DNA of 64,000 nt from Klebsiella sp. WP3-W18-ESBL-02 (GCF_014168815.1 NZ_AP021972.1:496001-560000), one strand, 5' to 3'. Positions 41,183-50,623 are shown, counted from the stretch's first letter. Numbers and translations: made by a program. Notes: generated from the sequence alone by a model not told the origin.

Positions 41183-42634
41183 TTATTTATCAGTAGAAAT
41201 TACGGCAGCCTGCGGTGCTGGGTGACCAAAACGGTTCCCGACCACAAACGCCAGCAAACTTAGCAGTAACGAGGGCACAATCGGATGGAAGCCCAGGTAC
41301 TGAATCTTAAACGTCGCCAGCACGGCGTAAAGTACGCCGCCGACGATCATCGCGCTTAATGCACCGGCGGCGTTCGCGCGCTCCCAGTAGAGGCCAAGCA
41401 CCAGCGGCCACAGGAATACGGCTTCCAGCCCGCCAAAGGCCAGCAGGTTCAGCCAGATGATCATCTCCGGCGGTCGCCAGGCGGCCAGCATCATCAGAAT
41501 ACCCAGTACCAACGTGGTCCAGGTTGAGATGCGTTTCAGGCGGTGTTCGTTATGTATTTTAGTCGGCTGCGAACTGAGCCACAGATCTTTAACGATCGTC
41601 GCCGACGCCTGCAAGAGGTGGGCGTTTACGTTCGACATAATCGCCGCCATCGGTGCGGCAAGAAACAGGCCGGCGGCCCACGGCGGTAGAACCTGTACCA
41701 TCAGCGTCGGGATCACCAGATCCGGTACGGTGAGGTGTGGTAGCACCGCACGCCCGAGCGCGCCCGCCAGGTGCATCCCCAGCATCAAAATTGCGACGAC
41801 GATAGTGCCGATAATAATCCCGCGGTGCACCGCCTTACTGTCTTTATAGGAGATGCAGCGAACGGCAGTATGCGGCAGGCCAATCACGCCAAAGCAGACC
41901 AGTACCCAGAACGAGGTCATAAAGGTTGGCGTCAGGATATCGTCCGCACCGTGTGGAGAGACCAGCTGCGGGTTGATCTGTTCCAGCGTATTGACCGCGT
42001 TATGCAGACCACCGGCGGCATGAACCACGCCAACCAGCAGCACGATGGTGCCAATCAGCATCACCATCCCTTGCATGGTGTCGTTGAGCACGCTGGCGCG
42101 GAAGCCGCCAAAGGCGGTGTACAGTGCGATGGTGATACCAAAGATCAGTAGCCCGGTTTCGTACTTAATCCCCGCTGCGGTTTCCAGCAGCCGCGCGCCG
42201 CCGATAAACTGGACGGCAATCGCCCCCACAAACGCAATCAGCAGGCTGATACTGGCGATCCAGACGACAGCACGATTCTGGTAGCGAGCCTGCAGCATGT
42301 CGTTAAGGGTAATGGCATTATAACGGCGCGCCAGAATGGCGAATTTCTTGCCCAATACCCCCAGCGATAGCCAGATAGTCGGCACCTGAATCAGCGCCAG
42401 CAGCACCCAGCCTAGCCCGTATTTATAGGCGGCGCCTGGCCCGCCGATAAACGAGCTGGCGCTGATATAGGTGGTGGTCAGCGTCATTGCCAGCACAAAA
42501 CCGCCCATCGAACGGCTACCGAGAAAATACTCGCTGAGGAAGGAGCCGGTGCTGCGTTTACGCATGGCGTACAGCGACAGGCCGAACACCACGAACAGGT
42601 ACAGCACCAGGACAACGATAATCTCAGTTTGCAT
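41183..42634 (-). CDS. panF: Sodium/pantothenate symporter
   Basis: 483 residues from the ATG at 42634, which matches the E. coli length and has GGAGG 6 nt upstream; an open frame extends to 42658. SSS-family transporter with about 12-13 membrane helices that brings in pantothenate for CoA synthesis. Recognisable EYFLGSRSMGGFVLAMTL near the N-terminus. Overlaps yhdT by 11 bp. Confidence 0.97.
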   Translation of the reverse strand: MQTEIIVVLVLYLFVVFGLSLYAMRKRSTGSFLSEYFLGSRSMGGFVLAMTLTTTYISASSFIGGPGAAYKYGLGWVLLALIQVPTIWLSLGVLGKKFAILARRYNAITLNDMLQARYQNRAVVWIASISLLIAFVGAIAVQFIGGARLLETAAGIKYETGLLIFGITIALYTAFGGFRASVLNDTMQGMVMLIGTIVLLVGVVHAAGGLHNAVNTLEQINPQLVSPHGADDILTPTFMTSFWVLVCFGVIGLPHTAVRCISYKDSKAVHRGIIIGTIVVAILMLGMHLAGALGRAVLPHLTVPDLVIPTLMVQVLPPWAAGLFLAAPMAAIMSNVNAHLLQASATIVKDLWLSSQPTKIHNEHRLKRISTWTTLVLGILMMLAAWRPPEMIIWLNLLAFGGLEAVFLWPLVLGLYWERANAAGALSAMIVGGVLYAVLATFKIQYLGFHPIVPSLLLSLLAFVVGNRFGHPAPQAAVISTDK

Positions 42635-42866
42635 CGTTATCCTCCAAAGGAATATCACGGAAGATAAAGCGCACCATCAGCCAGCAAAGAAGGATAAACA
42701 CCAGCGGCATCAGCAGGCAGGCCATTTCAAACCAGCGCGGCAGGCCGGTGAAGCCCTGCATTGAGCTTGGTATGTAAGCGCTTGCTAACCATGCTGCAAG
42801 ATAAAGAAGGGTTAGCCCCAGCGCCCAGCGCGCCTCTTTATGGGCCTGAACAAAACGCTTGTCCAT
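42624..42866 (-). CDS. yhdT: Inner-membrane protein YhdT
   Basis: 80 residues, E. coli length. DUF997 membrane protein with two hydrophobic helices (LTLLYLAAWLASAY and ACLLMPLVFILLCWL). Function is unknown; it is always found with panF, whose start it overlaps by 11 bp. Confidence 0.93.
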   Translation of the reverse strand: MDKRFVQAHKEARWALGLTLLYLAAWLASAYIPSSMQGFTGLPRWFEMACLLMPLVFILLCWLMVRFIFRDIPLEDNDAN

Positions 42867-42936
42867 TTTTTGTCCCTTGTGGATGAAGAAAGCGGGGATT
42901 GTACCGCAAGGAAAAGATGAGGGGAGAGAAAAACAA

Positions 42937-42961
42937 AAAAGGCCGGAAAATCCGGCCTTTT
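42937..42961 (-). terminator. accBC terminator
   Basis: AAAAGGCCGG (42937-42946) and CCGGCCTTTT (42952-42961); minus-strand T run TTTTTTGTTTTT follows. 16 bp after the accC stop. Confidence 0.9.
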
Positions 42962-42976
42962 GCTGCGAGAACAGGA

Positions 42977-44326
42977 TTATTTTTCCTGCAATCCGAGTTT
43001 TTTCTCCAGATAGTGGATGTTAGTACCACCATGCTGGAAGTTCTCGTCGCTCATAATACGCATCTGCAGATCAACGTTGGTTTTGATACCGTCGATGATC
43101 AGCTCCTGCAGCGCATTCTTCATGCGAGCAATCGCCACGTCACGGGTCTCACCGAAGCAGATGAGCTTGCCGATCATTGAGTCATAATACGGCGGTACGG
43201 TGTAGCCGGCGTAGATATGAGATTCCCAACGAACGCCAAAACCGCCCGGCGCGTGGAAGCGGGTAATTTTACCCGGGCTTGGCAGGAAGGTATCCGGGTC
43301 TTCGGCGTTGATACGGCATTCCACCGCATGGCCGCGAACCTGAACTTCTTCTTGCTTGATGGACAGCGGCTGACCCGCAGCGATACGCAGCTGCTCTTTG
43401 ATCAGGTCAACGCCGGTGATCATCTCGGTAACCGGGTGTTCTACCTGGATACGGGTGTTCATTTCAATGAAGTAGAACTCGCCGTTTTCAAACAGGAACT
43501 CGAAAGTACCCGCGCCGCGGTAGCCGATATCCACGCACGCTTTCGCGCAGCGTTCGCCGATGTAGCGACGCAGTTCCGGGGTAATGCCCGGCGCTGGCGC
43601 TTCTTCGACGACTTTCTGGTGACGACGCTGCATGGAGCAGTCGCGTTCAGCCAGATAGATAGCGTTGCCCTGGCCATCAGCCAGCACCTGGATCTCGACG
43701 TGGCGAGGATTTTCCAGGTATTTCTCCATGTACACCATGTCGTTGTTGAAAGCAGACTTCGCTTCCGCTTTGGTCATGGCAATGGACTGCGCCAGATCGG
43801 CATCGCTGCGCACCACGCGCATACCGCGACCGCCGCCGCCGCCGGAGGCTTTGATAATGACCGGGTAGCCGATGCGTTTCGCATGTGCGCGGTTAGCGTC
43901 CATGTCGTCGCCCAGCGGGCCGTCAGAGCCCGGAACGGTTGGTACGCCGGCTTTCTTCATCGCGGTGATTGCAGACACTTTGTCGCCCATCAGGCGAATA
44001 GTATCGGCTTTCGGGCCGATGAAGATAAAGCCAGAACGTTCAACCTGCTCGGCAAAGTTGGCGTTCTCAGAGAGGAAGCCATAGCCTGGGTGAATCGCAA
44101 CGGCCCCGGTGATCTCAGCGGCGCTGATGATAGCCGGGATGTTCAGATAGCTTTTTACGGACGGAGCCGGGCCGATACAAACCGTCTCATCCGCCAGCAG
44201 TACGTGTTTTAAATCGCGGTCCGCAGTGGAGTGTACAGCGACGGTCTTAATGCCCAGTTCTTTACAGGCACGCAGAATACGCAGTGCGATCTCGCCGCGG
44301 TTCGCGATGACAATTTTATCCAGCAT
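42977..44326 (-). CDS. accC: Acetyl-CoA carboxylase, biotin carboxylase subunit
   Basis: 449 residues from ATG 44326, the E. coli length; the frame is open to 44371 but MLDKIVIANRGE is the family start. ATP-grasp enzyme that carboxylates biotin on AccB. Glycine-rich ATP loop (SGGGGGRGMRV), catalytic ERDCSMQRRHQK and FIEMNTRIQVEHPVTE with the key glutamates and arginine are present. 10 bp after accB. Confidence 0.99.
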   Translation of the reverse strand: MLDKIVIANRGEIALRILRACKELGIKTVAVHSTADRDLKHVLLADETVCIGPAPSVKSYLNIPAIISAAEITGAVAIHPGYGFLSENANFAEQVERSGFIFIGPKADTIRLMGDKVSAITAMKKAGVPTVPGSDGPLGDDMDANRAHAKRIGYPVIIKASGGGGGRGMRVVRSDADLAQSIAMTKAEAKSAFNNDMVYMEKYLENPRHVEIQVLADGQGNAIYLAERDCSMQRRHQKVVEEAPAPGITPELRRYIGERCAKACVDIGYRGAGTFEFLFENGEFYFIEMNTRIQVEHPVTEMITGVDLIKEQLRIAAGQPLSIKQEEVQVRGHAVECRINAEDPDTFLPSPGKITRFHAPGGFGVRWESHIYAGYTVPPYYDSMIGKLICFGETRDVAIARMKNALQELIIDGIKTNVDLQMRIMSDENFQHGGTNIHYLEKKLGLQEK

Positions 44327-44336
44327 CTTCGCCTCG

Positions 44337-44795
44337 TTACTCGATGACGACCAGAGGCTCGTCAAATTCAACCGGCTGACCGCTTTCTACCAGGATTGCT
44401 TTCACAGTCCCTGCTTTGTCAGCTTCGATCTGGTTCATCATTTTCATCGCTTCAACGATGCACAGGGTGTCGCCCACGTTAACTTTCTGACCAATTTCCA
44501 CGAATGCTTTAGCATCCGGGCCTGGGGTGCGATAGAAAGTACCAACCATCGGGGAACGTACGATGTGACCACTGATTTCAGCTTTAGCCGGAGCTTCAGC
44601 TGCAGCTGGTGCTGCCGCGACAGGTGCCTGTTGTTGCATTACAGGCGCTGCATAAGCCTGCTGCATCACTGGAATGCCGGTGTTCGGTGCTGAACGGCTG
44701 ATGCGTACAGACTCTTCGCCTTCAGAAATTTCCAGTTCGTTGATGCCAGACTCTTCGACCAGCTCGATCAGTTTTTTAATCTTACGAATATCCAT
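44337..44795 (-). CDS. accB: Biotin carboxyl carrier protein (BCCP)
   Basis: 152 residues (E. coli 156). Carries biotin between AccC and the AccAD carboxyltransferase. N-terminal dimer region, an Ala/Pro/Gln-rich linker (about 40-70; slightly shorter than in E. coli) and the biotinyl domain with Lys118 in EAMKMMN. In E. coli AccB represses its own operon. Confidence 0.98.
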   Translation of the reverse strand: MDIRKIKKLIELVEESGINELEISEGEESVRISRSAPNTGIPVMQQAYAAPVMQQQAPVAAAPAAAEAPAKAEISGHIVRSPMVGTFYRTPGPDAKAFVEIGQKVNVGDTLCIVEAMKMMNQIEADKAGTVKAILVESGQPVEFDEPLVVIE

Positions 44796-44817
44796 GAGTG
44801 GGTTCCGTACTCTTTGT

Positions 44818-45270
44818 TTAGTTTGATTGTGACAGGCGTTTTACCGCCGTCTGTAAAGCGTATGAATAGCCGTCAGCCCCGAGTCCGCAGATAACGCCGG
44901 AAGCGATATCAGACAGATACGAGTGATGGCGGAATGGTTCGCGCGCATGAACGTTGCTCAGGTGAATCTCGATAAACGGGATGCTCACCGCCAGCAACGC
45001 ATCGCGAAGGGCAACGCTCGTGTGCGTGAACGCGGCCGGATTGATCAGGATATAGTCAATATTGTCTTTAGCCTGATGAATACGGTCGATGAGGACGTAC
45101 TCGGCGTTGGATTGCAGGCTATCGAGCGTGACGTTCAAGGCTTCGGCTTCCGCGTTTAAGCGGCTTACGATCTGGGAAAGCGTCAGCGTGCCGTACTTCT
45201 CTGGCTCACGGGTGCCTAACATATTCAGGTTCGGGCCGTTCAAAAGCAAAATGCGAAACTTGTCAGTCAT
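44818..45270 (-). CDS. aroQ: 3-Dehydroquinate dehydratase, type II
   Basis: 150 residues, normal for dodecameric type II enzymes. Converts 3-dehydroquinate to 3-dehydroshikimate. The catalytic Arg/Tyr loop is in LGTREPEKYG; HLSNVHAREPFRHHS provides the other active-site residues. 22 bp upstream of accB. The AGGAG is 11 nt from this ATG, longer than ideal, but no better start appears. Confidence 0.96.
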   Translation of the reverse strand: MTDKFRILLLNGPNLNMLGTREPEKYGTLTLSQIVSRLNAEAEALNVTLDSLQSNAEYVLIDRIHQAKDNIDYILINPAAFTHTSVALRDALLAVSIPFIEIHLSNVHAREPFRHHSYLSDIASGVICGLGADGYSYALQTAVKRLSQSN

Positions 45271-45380
45271 TGTGCTGCTATCTCCTGCAATTCTCGGGTA
45301 AAAAACAAAATATACCTTCGATGCGCGATTGTCACCTTTTCAGAGGCTTAAAACCCCCTCCAGGAAAACCAAGGTCGCAC

Positions 45381-45386
45381 ATTATA
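45381..45386 (-). promoter_or_regulatory. Possible promoter of aroQ-accBC (-10)
   Basis: Minus-strand TATAAT at 45386-45381, with no good -35 at 16-18 bp (best AGCTGC or GCTGCC), about 110 nt before aroQ. Only a candidate. Confidence 0.45.
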
Positions 45387-45504
45387 ACTATTTCGTAGCA
45401 TTTGGCAGCTAAATACTGGTCTTATCAGGGAAGATTATCAACCGCTATCGTGTAAAGAACGTCTGACTATAAGTGAATTGTGGTAAACCGCACATATCGC
45501 GACA

Positions 45505-46104
45505 TCATCGCCACCATTGGCGAAACTTCTTGTATCGGCAGGCCAACAGCACGATGGCGCACCCAGCGTAGAGAAGCGGCTGGGGTGAGATTATCTTCAC
45601 CGACCATAGGTAATGTATCGGCGCGAGGATCGCGACAAGATAGACGAAATTGTGCAAAAGCTGCCAGCGCCGACCTAATTTTCGCTGCATAGCCTGAGTA
45701 GAGGTCACCGCCAGCGCGAGCAGGATTAACCAGCAGGCGAAACCCAGCAACAAATACGGCCGGGTAACAATCTCCTGCCCTAATAGCGACACATTGCGGA
45801 TGCCGAGCTCCAGTAAACTGTAGCTGGTCAGGTGGATCGTCGCCCACGCAAAGCACCACAGCCCCAGTAATCGGCGCGTACGAATCAGCAGCGGCTGTTT
45901 AGCGTAGCGCGCCAGCGGAGCGACTAACAAGGTCGCCAGCAGTAATTTCAGAGCCATCCTACCGGTAAAATGCTGAATATCCTTCACCGGGTCGGCGCTA
46001 AGCTGGCCGTGAGAAACCGCCCAGAACAGCCAGACAAAGGGCAAAAATGCCGCCAGATGCAGGAAAACTTTCAGCCAGATAACCTGTTTAGCCGTTAAAC
46101 GCAT
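45505..46104 (-). CDS. msrQ: Methionine sulfoxide reductase haem subunit MsrQ
   Basis: 199 residues. b-type haem membrane protein with about five or six helices that sends electrons to MsrP. Conserved histidines in FLHLAAFLP, WATIHL, LLHNFVYLVAILAPIHY. Stop-start overlap with msrP of 1 bp (46104). In E. coli the pair is at a different chromosomal place (yedYZ). Confidence 0.96.
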   Translation of the reverse strand: MRLTAKQVIWLKVFLHLAAFLPFVWLFWAVSHGQLSADPVKDIQHFTGRMALKLLLATLLVAPLARYAKQPLLIRTRRLLGLWCFAWATIHLTSYSLLELGIRNVSLLGQEIVTRPYLLLGFACWLILLALAVTSTQAMQRKLGRRWQLLHNFVYLVAILAPIHYLWSVKIISPQPLLYAGCAIVLLACRYKKFRQWWR

Positions 46105-47102
46105 TAAAAGTTCTCCCGCAGGTTCATGCCGCGATACAACGATGCCACTTCATCGGCATAGCCGTTAAACAGCAGCGTCGGCTGGCGTTGGACGTCGAGG
46201 ATGCCGCCTGCGCCAATAAAACGCTCGCTGGCCTGCGACCAGCGCGGATGATCGACGTGTGGGTTAACGTTGGCATAAAACCCGTATTCATCCGGCGCCG
46301 CCAGGTTCCACGTTGAATGAGGCCGCTCGCGGGTGAGCATAATGCTGACGATCGATTTAATGCCTTTAAAACCGTATTTCCACGGCACGGTCAGGCGGAT
46401 CGGTGCGCCGTTTTGCGGCGGCAGCGCTTTGCCGTAGACGCCTACGGTCAGCAGCGTCAGGGGGTGCATCGCCTCGTCGAGGCGTAACCCTTCTATATAA
46501 GGATACGCGAGGCCGCCGCCGATAAAGCGGTCTTTCTGTCCGGGCATGGTTTCCGGCGAGTAGAGCGTTTTGAAGGCGACATATTTGGCGTTGCTGGTGG
46601 GCTCGACGGCAGCCAGCAGCTTATGCAGCGGGAAGCCAATCCACGGAACCACCATCGACCAAGCTTCAACGCAGCGCATACGGTAAATTCGCTCTTCCAG
46701 CGGAAAACGTTTTGTCAGAGAGTCATGGTCAAGCGTTAAGGGTTTCGCGACTTCACCGCCGATGGTCAACGTCCACGGGTTGGTCGGCAAGCTTCCGGCG
46801 TTGGCCGCCGGGTCGGCTTTATCAAGGCCAAACTCATAGAAGTTGTTGTAGCCGGTGACTTTATTTTCCGGCGTTAACGTCAGCTTATTTTGCCATTGCG
46901 TGGGCTGCGTGAAGGTCAGCGGCGCACCGGAGGGGGCGGCGGGACGGTCATTACCTTTAAACCAGTCGGTGAGGCTGGAGGCGTGAAGCGGAAACGAGGC
47001 CGTGGCGGCGCCGAGGCCTAGCATTTTCAGCACCTGGCGGCGCTTGAGCATAAACACGGACTCGGCCGTGACGTCTGCTTCGGTCAGTTTTTTGTAGCTC
47101 AT
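46104..47102 (-). CDS. msrP: Periplasmic methionine sulfoxide reductase MsrP
   Basis: 332 residues from ATG 47102 (MSYKKLTEADVTAES), which has GGAG upstream; the frame is open to 47117. Molybdopterin enzyme that repairs oxidised methionine in periplasmic proteins. Twin-arginine signal with RRQVLK at about 21-26; molybdenum ligand Cys144 in YRMRCVEAWSM. Cotranscribed with msrQ. Confidence 0.97.
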   Translation of the reverse strand: MSYKKLTEADVTAESVFMLKRRQVLKMLGLGAATASFPLHASSLTDWFKGNDRPAAPSGAPLTFTQPTQWQNKLTLTPENKVTGYNNFYEFGLDKADPAANAGSLPTNPWTLTIGGEVAKPLTLDHDSLTKRFPLEERIYRMRCVEAWSMVVPWIGFPLHKLLAAVEPTSNAKYVAFKTLYSPETMPGQKDRFIGGGLAYPYIEGLRLDEAMHPLTLLTVGVYGKALPPQNGAPIRLTVPWKYGFKGIKSIVSIMLTRERPHSTWNLAAPDEYGFYANVNPHVDHPRWSQASERFIGAGGILDVQRQPTLLFNGYADEVASLYRGMNLRENF

Positions 47103-47180
47103 GATGCACTCCGTCATGCTTTTTTTCTAAGCATGACGGAGGCAACGGGTTAATGCGAATATGTCACGAAAAATTGCAGA

Positions 47181-48155
47181 TTAGGCGATTTTGACCAACG
47201 TACGGCCCTGAATCTGGTTGTTAATGATTTTGTCGGCGAAGCGCGGTGCGTCTTCGAGCGCTATCTCCGTCGCACTCTGCGCAAAGAACGATTCCGGCAG
47301 GTCGACAACCAGACGCTTCCAGGCTTCAGCGCGCCGCGCCGCTGGCGTCATGACCGAGTCGACGCCCTGAAGACGGACATTGCGCAGAATAAACGGCATG
47401 ACGGTAGTCGGCAGGGCAAAACCGCCCGCCAGGCCGCAGGCCGCAACGCAGCCACCGTAGTTCATCTGCGCCAGTACTTTCGCCAGCACTTTGTCGCCAA
47501 CCGTATCCACGGCACCGGCCCAAATCTGTTTTTCCAGCGGACGGGTTTCGGCAAATTCATCGCGGCTCAGAATACGGTTTGCGCCGAGCGCGCGCAGATA
47601 GTTGTGAGTGCTTTCTCGCCCGGAAACCGCCGCCACCTGATAACCCAGCTTGTGCAGCAGGGCGATCGCGGTGCTGCCCACGCCGCCGCTGGCGCCGGTC
47701 ACCACGATTTCCCCGTCGTCAGGACGCACGCCCGCGTCTTCTAACGCCATGACGCAGAGCATGGCGGTAAAGCCCGCAGTACCGATGATCATCGCCTTAC
47801 GCCCATCAAGACCTGCCGGCAGCGGCACCAGCCAGTCGCCGTTGACGCGTGCGCGCTCGGACAGCCCGCCCCAGTGGTTTTCGCCCACGCCCCAACCGGT
47901 CAGCAGAACCGGCTGACCCGGGGTATAGCGCGCGTCGTCGCTGGCGTGCACCGTACCGGCGAAGTCGATACCCGGCACCATCGGGAAGTTACGGATAATC
48001 TTTCCTTTGCCGGTAATGGCCAGCGCGTCTTTGTAGTTCAGGCTGGACCACTGGATATCCACGGTGACGTTACCCTGCGGCAGCAGACTGTCGTCAACGG
48101 CCTTCACTGCGGCGATGGTTTTGCCATCCTGCTGATCTAAGATGAGTGCCTGCAT
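47181..48155 (-). CDS. acuI: Acrylyl-CoA reductase AcuI (YhdH)
   Basis: 324 residues from ATG 48155, the E. coli length. NADPH-dependent medium-chain reductase that reduces acrylyl-CoA to propionyl-CoA and so removes a toxic electrophile. Nucleotide motif VTGASGGVGSTAIALL at about 150; starts MQALILDQQDGKTI. Divergent from csrD. Confidence 0.96.
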   Translation of the reverse strand: MQALILDQQDGKTIAAVKAVDDSLLPQGNVTVDIQWSSLNYKDALAITGKGKIIRNFPMVPGIDFAGTVHASDDARYTPGQPVLLTGWGVGENHWGGLSERARVNGDWLVPLPAGLDGRKAMIIGTAGFTAMLCVMALEDAGVRPDDGEIVVTGASGGVGSTAIALLHKLGYQVAAVSGRESTHNYLRALGANRILSRDEFAETRPLEKQIWAGAVDTVGDKVLAKVLAQMNYGGCVAACGLAGGFALPTTVMPFILRNVRLQGVDSVMTPAARRAEAWKRLVVDLPESFFAQSATEIALEDAPRFADKIINNQIQGRTLVKIA

Positions 48156-48378
48156 AACCCTTTCCTTACTTACATGGACTGATAGTGAAAAAATTAACCC
48201 GGGACTATACTCGCTTATCATAATTTGATGCCGATTTGGCGCAATAAATTGCCAGATCCGCCAGGTTTGGTAGTATGCCGACCTGGTTTGATATGTTAGT
48301 GCTTACTTCTTGTAAGACACGGATGCTGGCACCCGACCTGCTGTCGGGAGACGAATAACCCGCGGAGTTAACTCAGGG

Positions 48379-50319
48379 ATGCGATTAACGACGAAGTTCT
48401 CAGCCTTTTTTACGCTCTTAACTGGGCTTACCATCTTTGTGACGTTAATCGGCTCCTCGCTGAGTTTCTATAACGGCATACAGTATAAGATAGCCAGCCG
48501 CGTTCAGGCTGTCGCGACGGTTCTGGATAACCGTCTGGTCAGCACCTCATTTGATAAGCTGGATAATCAGCTTGATGAAATCATGGTGCCGCTCGACATC
48601 GTGCATATCGACTTTACTCTCAACGGTAAATCGCTGTTCAGCCATACGCGCAGCAGTAGCTATTTGCCGATGGGCAGCCATTATCAGTTCCGCGAAATGT
48701 CCGTGCCATCGCTTAAACATCCGGGAATGACGATTCATCTGGTCTATCAGGACCCGATGGCCAACTATTTCCGTTCGCTGATGACGACCGCACCGCTGAC
48801 GATCACCATTGCCTTTATGGTGCTGGTGGTGTTTATCGCCGTGCGCTGGCTGCGTCGCCAGCTGGCCGGTGAAGAGCTGCTGGAACAGCGAGCGACGCGC
48901 ATCCTCAACGGCGAACGCGGCGCGAAGGTAAAAGGCAGCATTCATGAATGGCCAGCGCGCACCAGTTCGGCGCTGGATATGCTGCTGTCGGATCTGCAGT
49001 TCGCCAGCGATCAGCGCAGCCGCCTGGATACGCTGATCCGCTCCTACGCCGCGCAGGATGCGAAAACCGGTCTAAGCAATCGCCTGTTCTTTGATAACCA
49101 ACTGGCCACGCTGCTGGATGACCAGGAAAACGTCGGCTCGCATGGCATCGTGATGATGATTCGCCTGCCAGATTTTGATTTCCTGCGCGATAACTGGGGC
49201 CGCGCAGCAGCGGAAGAGCATGTCTTTACGCTCATCAATCTGCTTTCTACCTTTATTATGCGCTACCCTGGCGCGTTGCTGGCGCGCTACCGCCGCAGCG
49301 ACTTTACGGTGCTGTTGCCGCATCGCACGTTGAAAGAGGCGGACAGCATCGCCGGGCAGTTGCTGAAGGCGATAGACGGTCTGCCGTTGGCCAAAATTCT
49401 CGACCGTGACGATATGATGCATATCGGTATTTGCGCCTGGCGCAGCGGACAAACCACCGAACAGGTGATGGAGCACGCTGAAGCCGCGGTGCGTAATGCG
49501 GTGCTGCAAGGCAGCAACAGCTGGGCTATCTATGATGATTCGCTGCCGGAAAAAGGCCGTGGCAACGTGCGCTGGCGTACGCTCATCGAGCAGATGCTCA
49601 GCCGCGGCGGCCCGCGTATTTATCAAAAACCGGCCGTCATGCGCGACGGTAGCGTGCATCACCGTGAGCTGATGTGTCGCATTTTTGACGGCAAAGAGGA
49701 AGTGATTGCCGCCGAGTATATGCCGATGGTGCTGGAGTTTGGCTTAGGTGAAGAGTACGACCGCCAACAGATTACCCGTCTGGTTCCTTTCCTGGGATTC
49801 TGGCCTGAAGAAAATCTGGCCATTCAGGTCACGGTTGAGTCGCTGATTCGCCCGCGCTTTCAACGCTGGCTCCGTGATGTATTAATGCAGTGCGAAAAAT
49901 CGCATCGCCGACGGATTATTTTTGAACTTGCTGAGGTAGATGTCTGTCAACATATGACGCGTCTTCAGCCCGTCGTCCGTTTATTGCATGCTTTAGGCGT
50001 TCGGGTTGCCGTTACCCAAGCGGGTTTAGCGCTTGTCAGCACCACCTGGATTAAACAGCTTGAGATTGAACTGATTAAGCTCGATCCGGTGCTGGTGCGG
50101 AATATTGAAAAGCGCAGCCAAAACCAGCTGCTGGTACAAAGCCTGGTCGAGGCCTGCAAGGGCACTTCTATCCAGGTGTTTGCCGCCGGCGTCCGCAGCC
50201 GCGGCGAGTGGCAGGTTTTAACGGAATGCGGAGTTTTCGGCGGCCAGGGCGATTTTTTTGCTGCTTCACAGCCACTTGACGCAAATGTGAAAAAATATTC
50301 GCAAAGATATTCGGTTTGA
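48379..50319 (+). CDS. csrD: CsrB/CsrC sRNA decay factor CsrD
   Basis: 646 residues, E. coli length. Membrane protein that makes CsrB and CsrC RNAs open to RNase E. Two N-terminal membrane helices (about 9-28 and 134-154), then a degenerate GGDEF domain (RRSDF where GGDEF should be) and a degenerate EAL domain (ELM for EAL), so no cyclic-di-GMP turnover is expected. Starts MRLTTKFSAFFTLL. Divergent from acuI; followed by the mreB leader. Confidence 0.96.
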   Translation: MRLTTKFSAFFTLLTGLTIFVTLIGSSLSFYNGIQYKIASRVQAVATVLDNRLVSTSFDKLDNQLDEIMVPLDIVHIDFTLNGKSLFSHTRSSSYLPMGSHYQFREMSVPSLKHPGMTIHLVYQDPMANYFRSLMTTAPLTITIAFMVLVVFIAVRWLRRQLAGEELLEQRATRILNGERGAKVKGSIHEWPARTSSALDMLLSDLQFASDQRSRLDTLIRSYAAQDAKTGLSNRLFFDNQLATLLDDQENVGSHGIVMMIRLPDFDFLRDNWGRAAAEEHVFTLINLLSTFIMRYPGALLARYRRSDFTVLLPHRTLKEADSIAGQLLKAIDGLPLAKILDRDDMMHIGICAWRSGQTTEQVMEHAEAAVRNAVLQGSNSWAIYDDSLPEKGRGNVRWRTLIEQMLSRGGPRIYQKPAVMRDGSVHHRELMCRIFDGKEEVIAAEYMPMVLEFGLGEEYDRQQITRLVPFLGFWPEENLAIQVTVESLIRPRFQRWLRDVLMQCEKSHRRRIIFELAEVDVCQHMTRLQPVVRLLHALGVRVAVTQAGLALVSTTWIKQLEIELIKLDPVLVRNIEKRSQNQLLVQSLVEACKGTSIQVFAAGVRSRGEWQVLTECGVFGGQGDFFAASQPLDANVKKYSQRYSV

Positions 50320-50379
50320 CCTGCTGTTTAACGTGTTTATCACGTAGAATAACGCGCGCGGTTTTTTCTGGGGGTGTGC

Positions 50380-50460
50380 ATGTCTGCTCGCCGGAAAAAA
50401 AGACGCACCATGCATGTGAGGTCCTTTGACAGGTACAAATCCAGGAAGGAGCGGCAGTGA
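50380..50460 (+). CDS. Candidate 26-codon basic microprotein
   Basis: ATG at 50380 with GGGGG (50370-50374) 5 nt upstream. The 26 encoded residues begin MSARRKKRRTMHVRS and end SRKERQ; 12 of the 26 are Lys or Arg. The TGA stop (50458-50460) overlaps the GTG of a second small frame at 50457 (GTGA), a typical coupling junction. I do not recognise the protein. It may be a leader peptide, or chance. The frame is too short for codon statistics. Confidence 0.4.
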   Translation: MSARRKKRRTMHVRSFDRYKSRKERQ

Positions 50461-50519
50461 GTCTCCCTGCACTGAAGGAGTCAGGTTGGATTTGTAACAA
50501 AGGTAACGAACTGCACTAA
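50457..50519 (+). CDS. Candidate 20-codon frame coupled to the previous one
   Basis: GTG at 50457 preceded by a very good Shine-Dalgarno AAGGAG (50446-50451) with a 5-nt spacer. It encodes 20 residues beginning [15 protein letters not shown] and ends TAA at 50519. It starts within the stop of the upstream frame. Unknown; 104 bp before mreB. Confidence 0.35.
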
Positions 50520-50623
50520 TTTTCACCGTTGCAGATGATTTTTGCGCCTTGTCGCTGCTGCGTGTGGTTGGTAAAGTAAGCGGATTTTGTTTTCCGCCCC
50601 AGCTTTCAGGATTATCCCTTAGT

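Larger units (their letters stand above)
50320..50623 (+). other. mreB leader region
   Basis: 304 bp between csrD and mreB. In E. coli several mreB promoters map here. A -10-like TAGAAT (50345-50350) precedes a GC-rich block, so a start near 50357 is plausible, giving a leader of about 265 nt. Inside it lie two small overlapping reading frames, listed next. Confidence 0.55.

Noticed and set aside
43217..44212. 331-codon plus-strand frame opposite accC
   Set aside because: Shadow of a well-conserved gene; His/Arg/Phe-rich and unlike any family I know.
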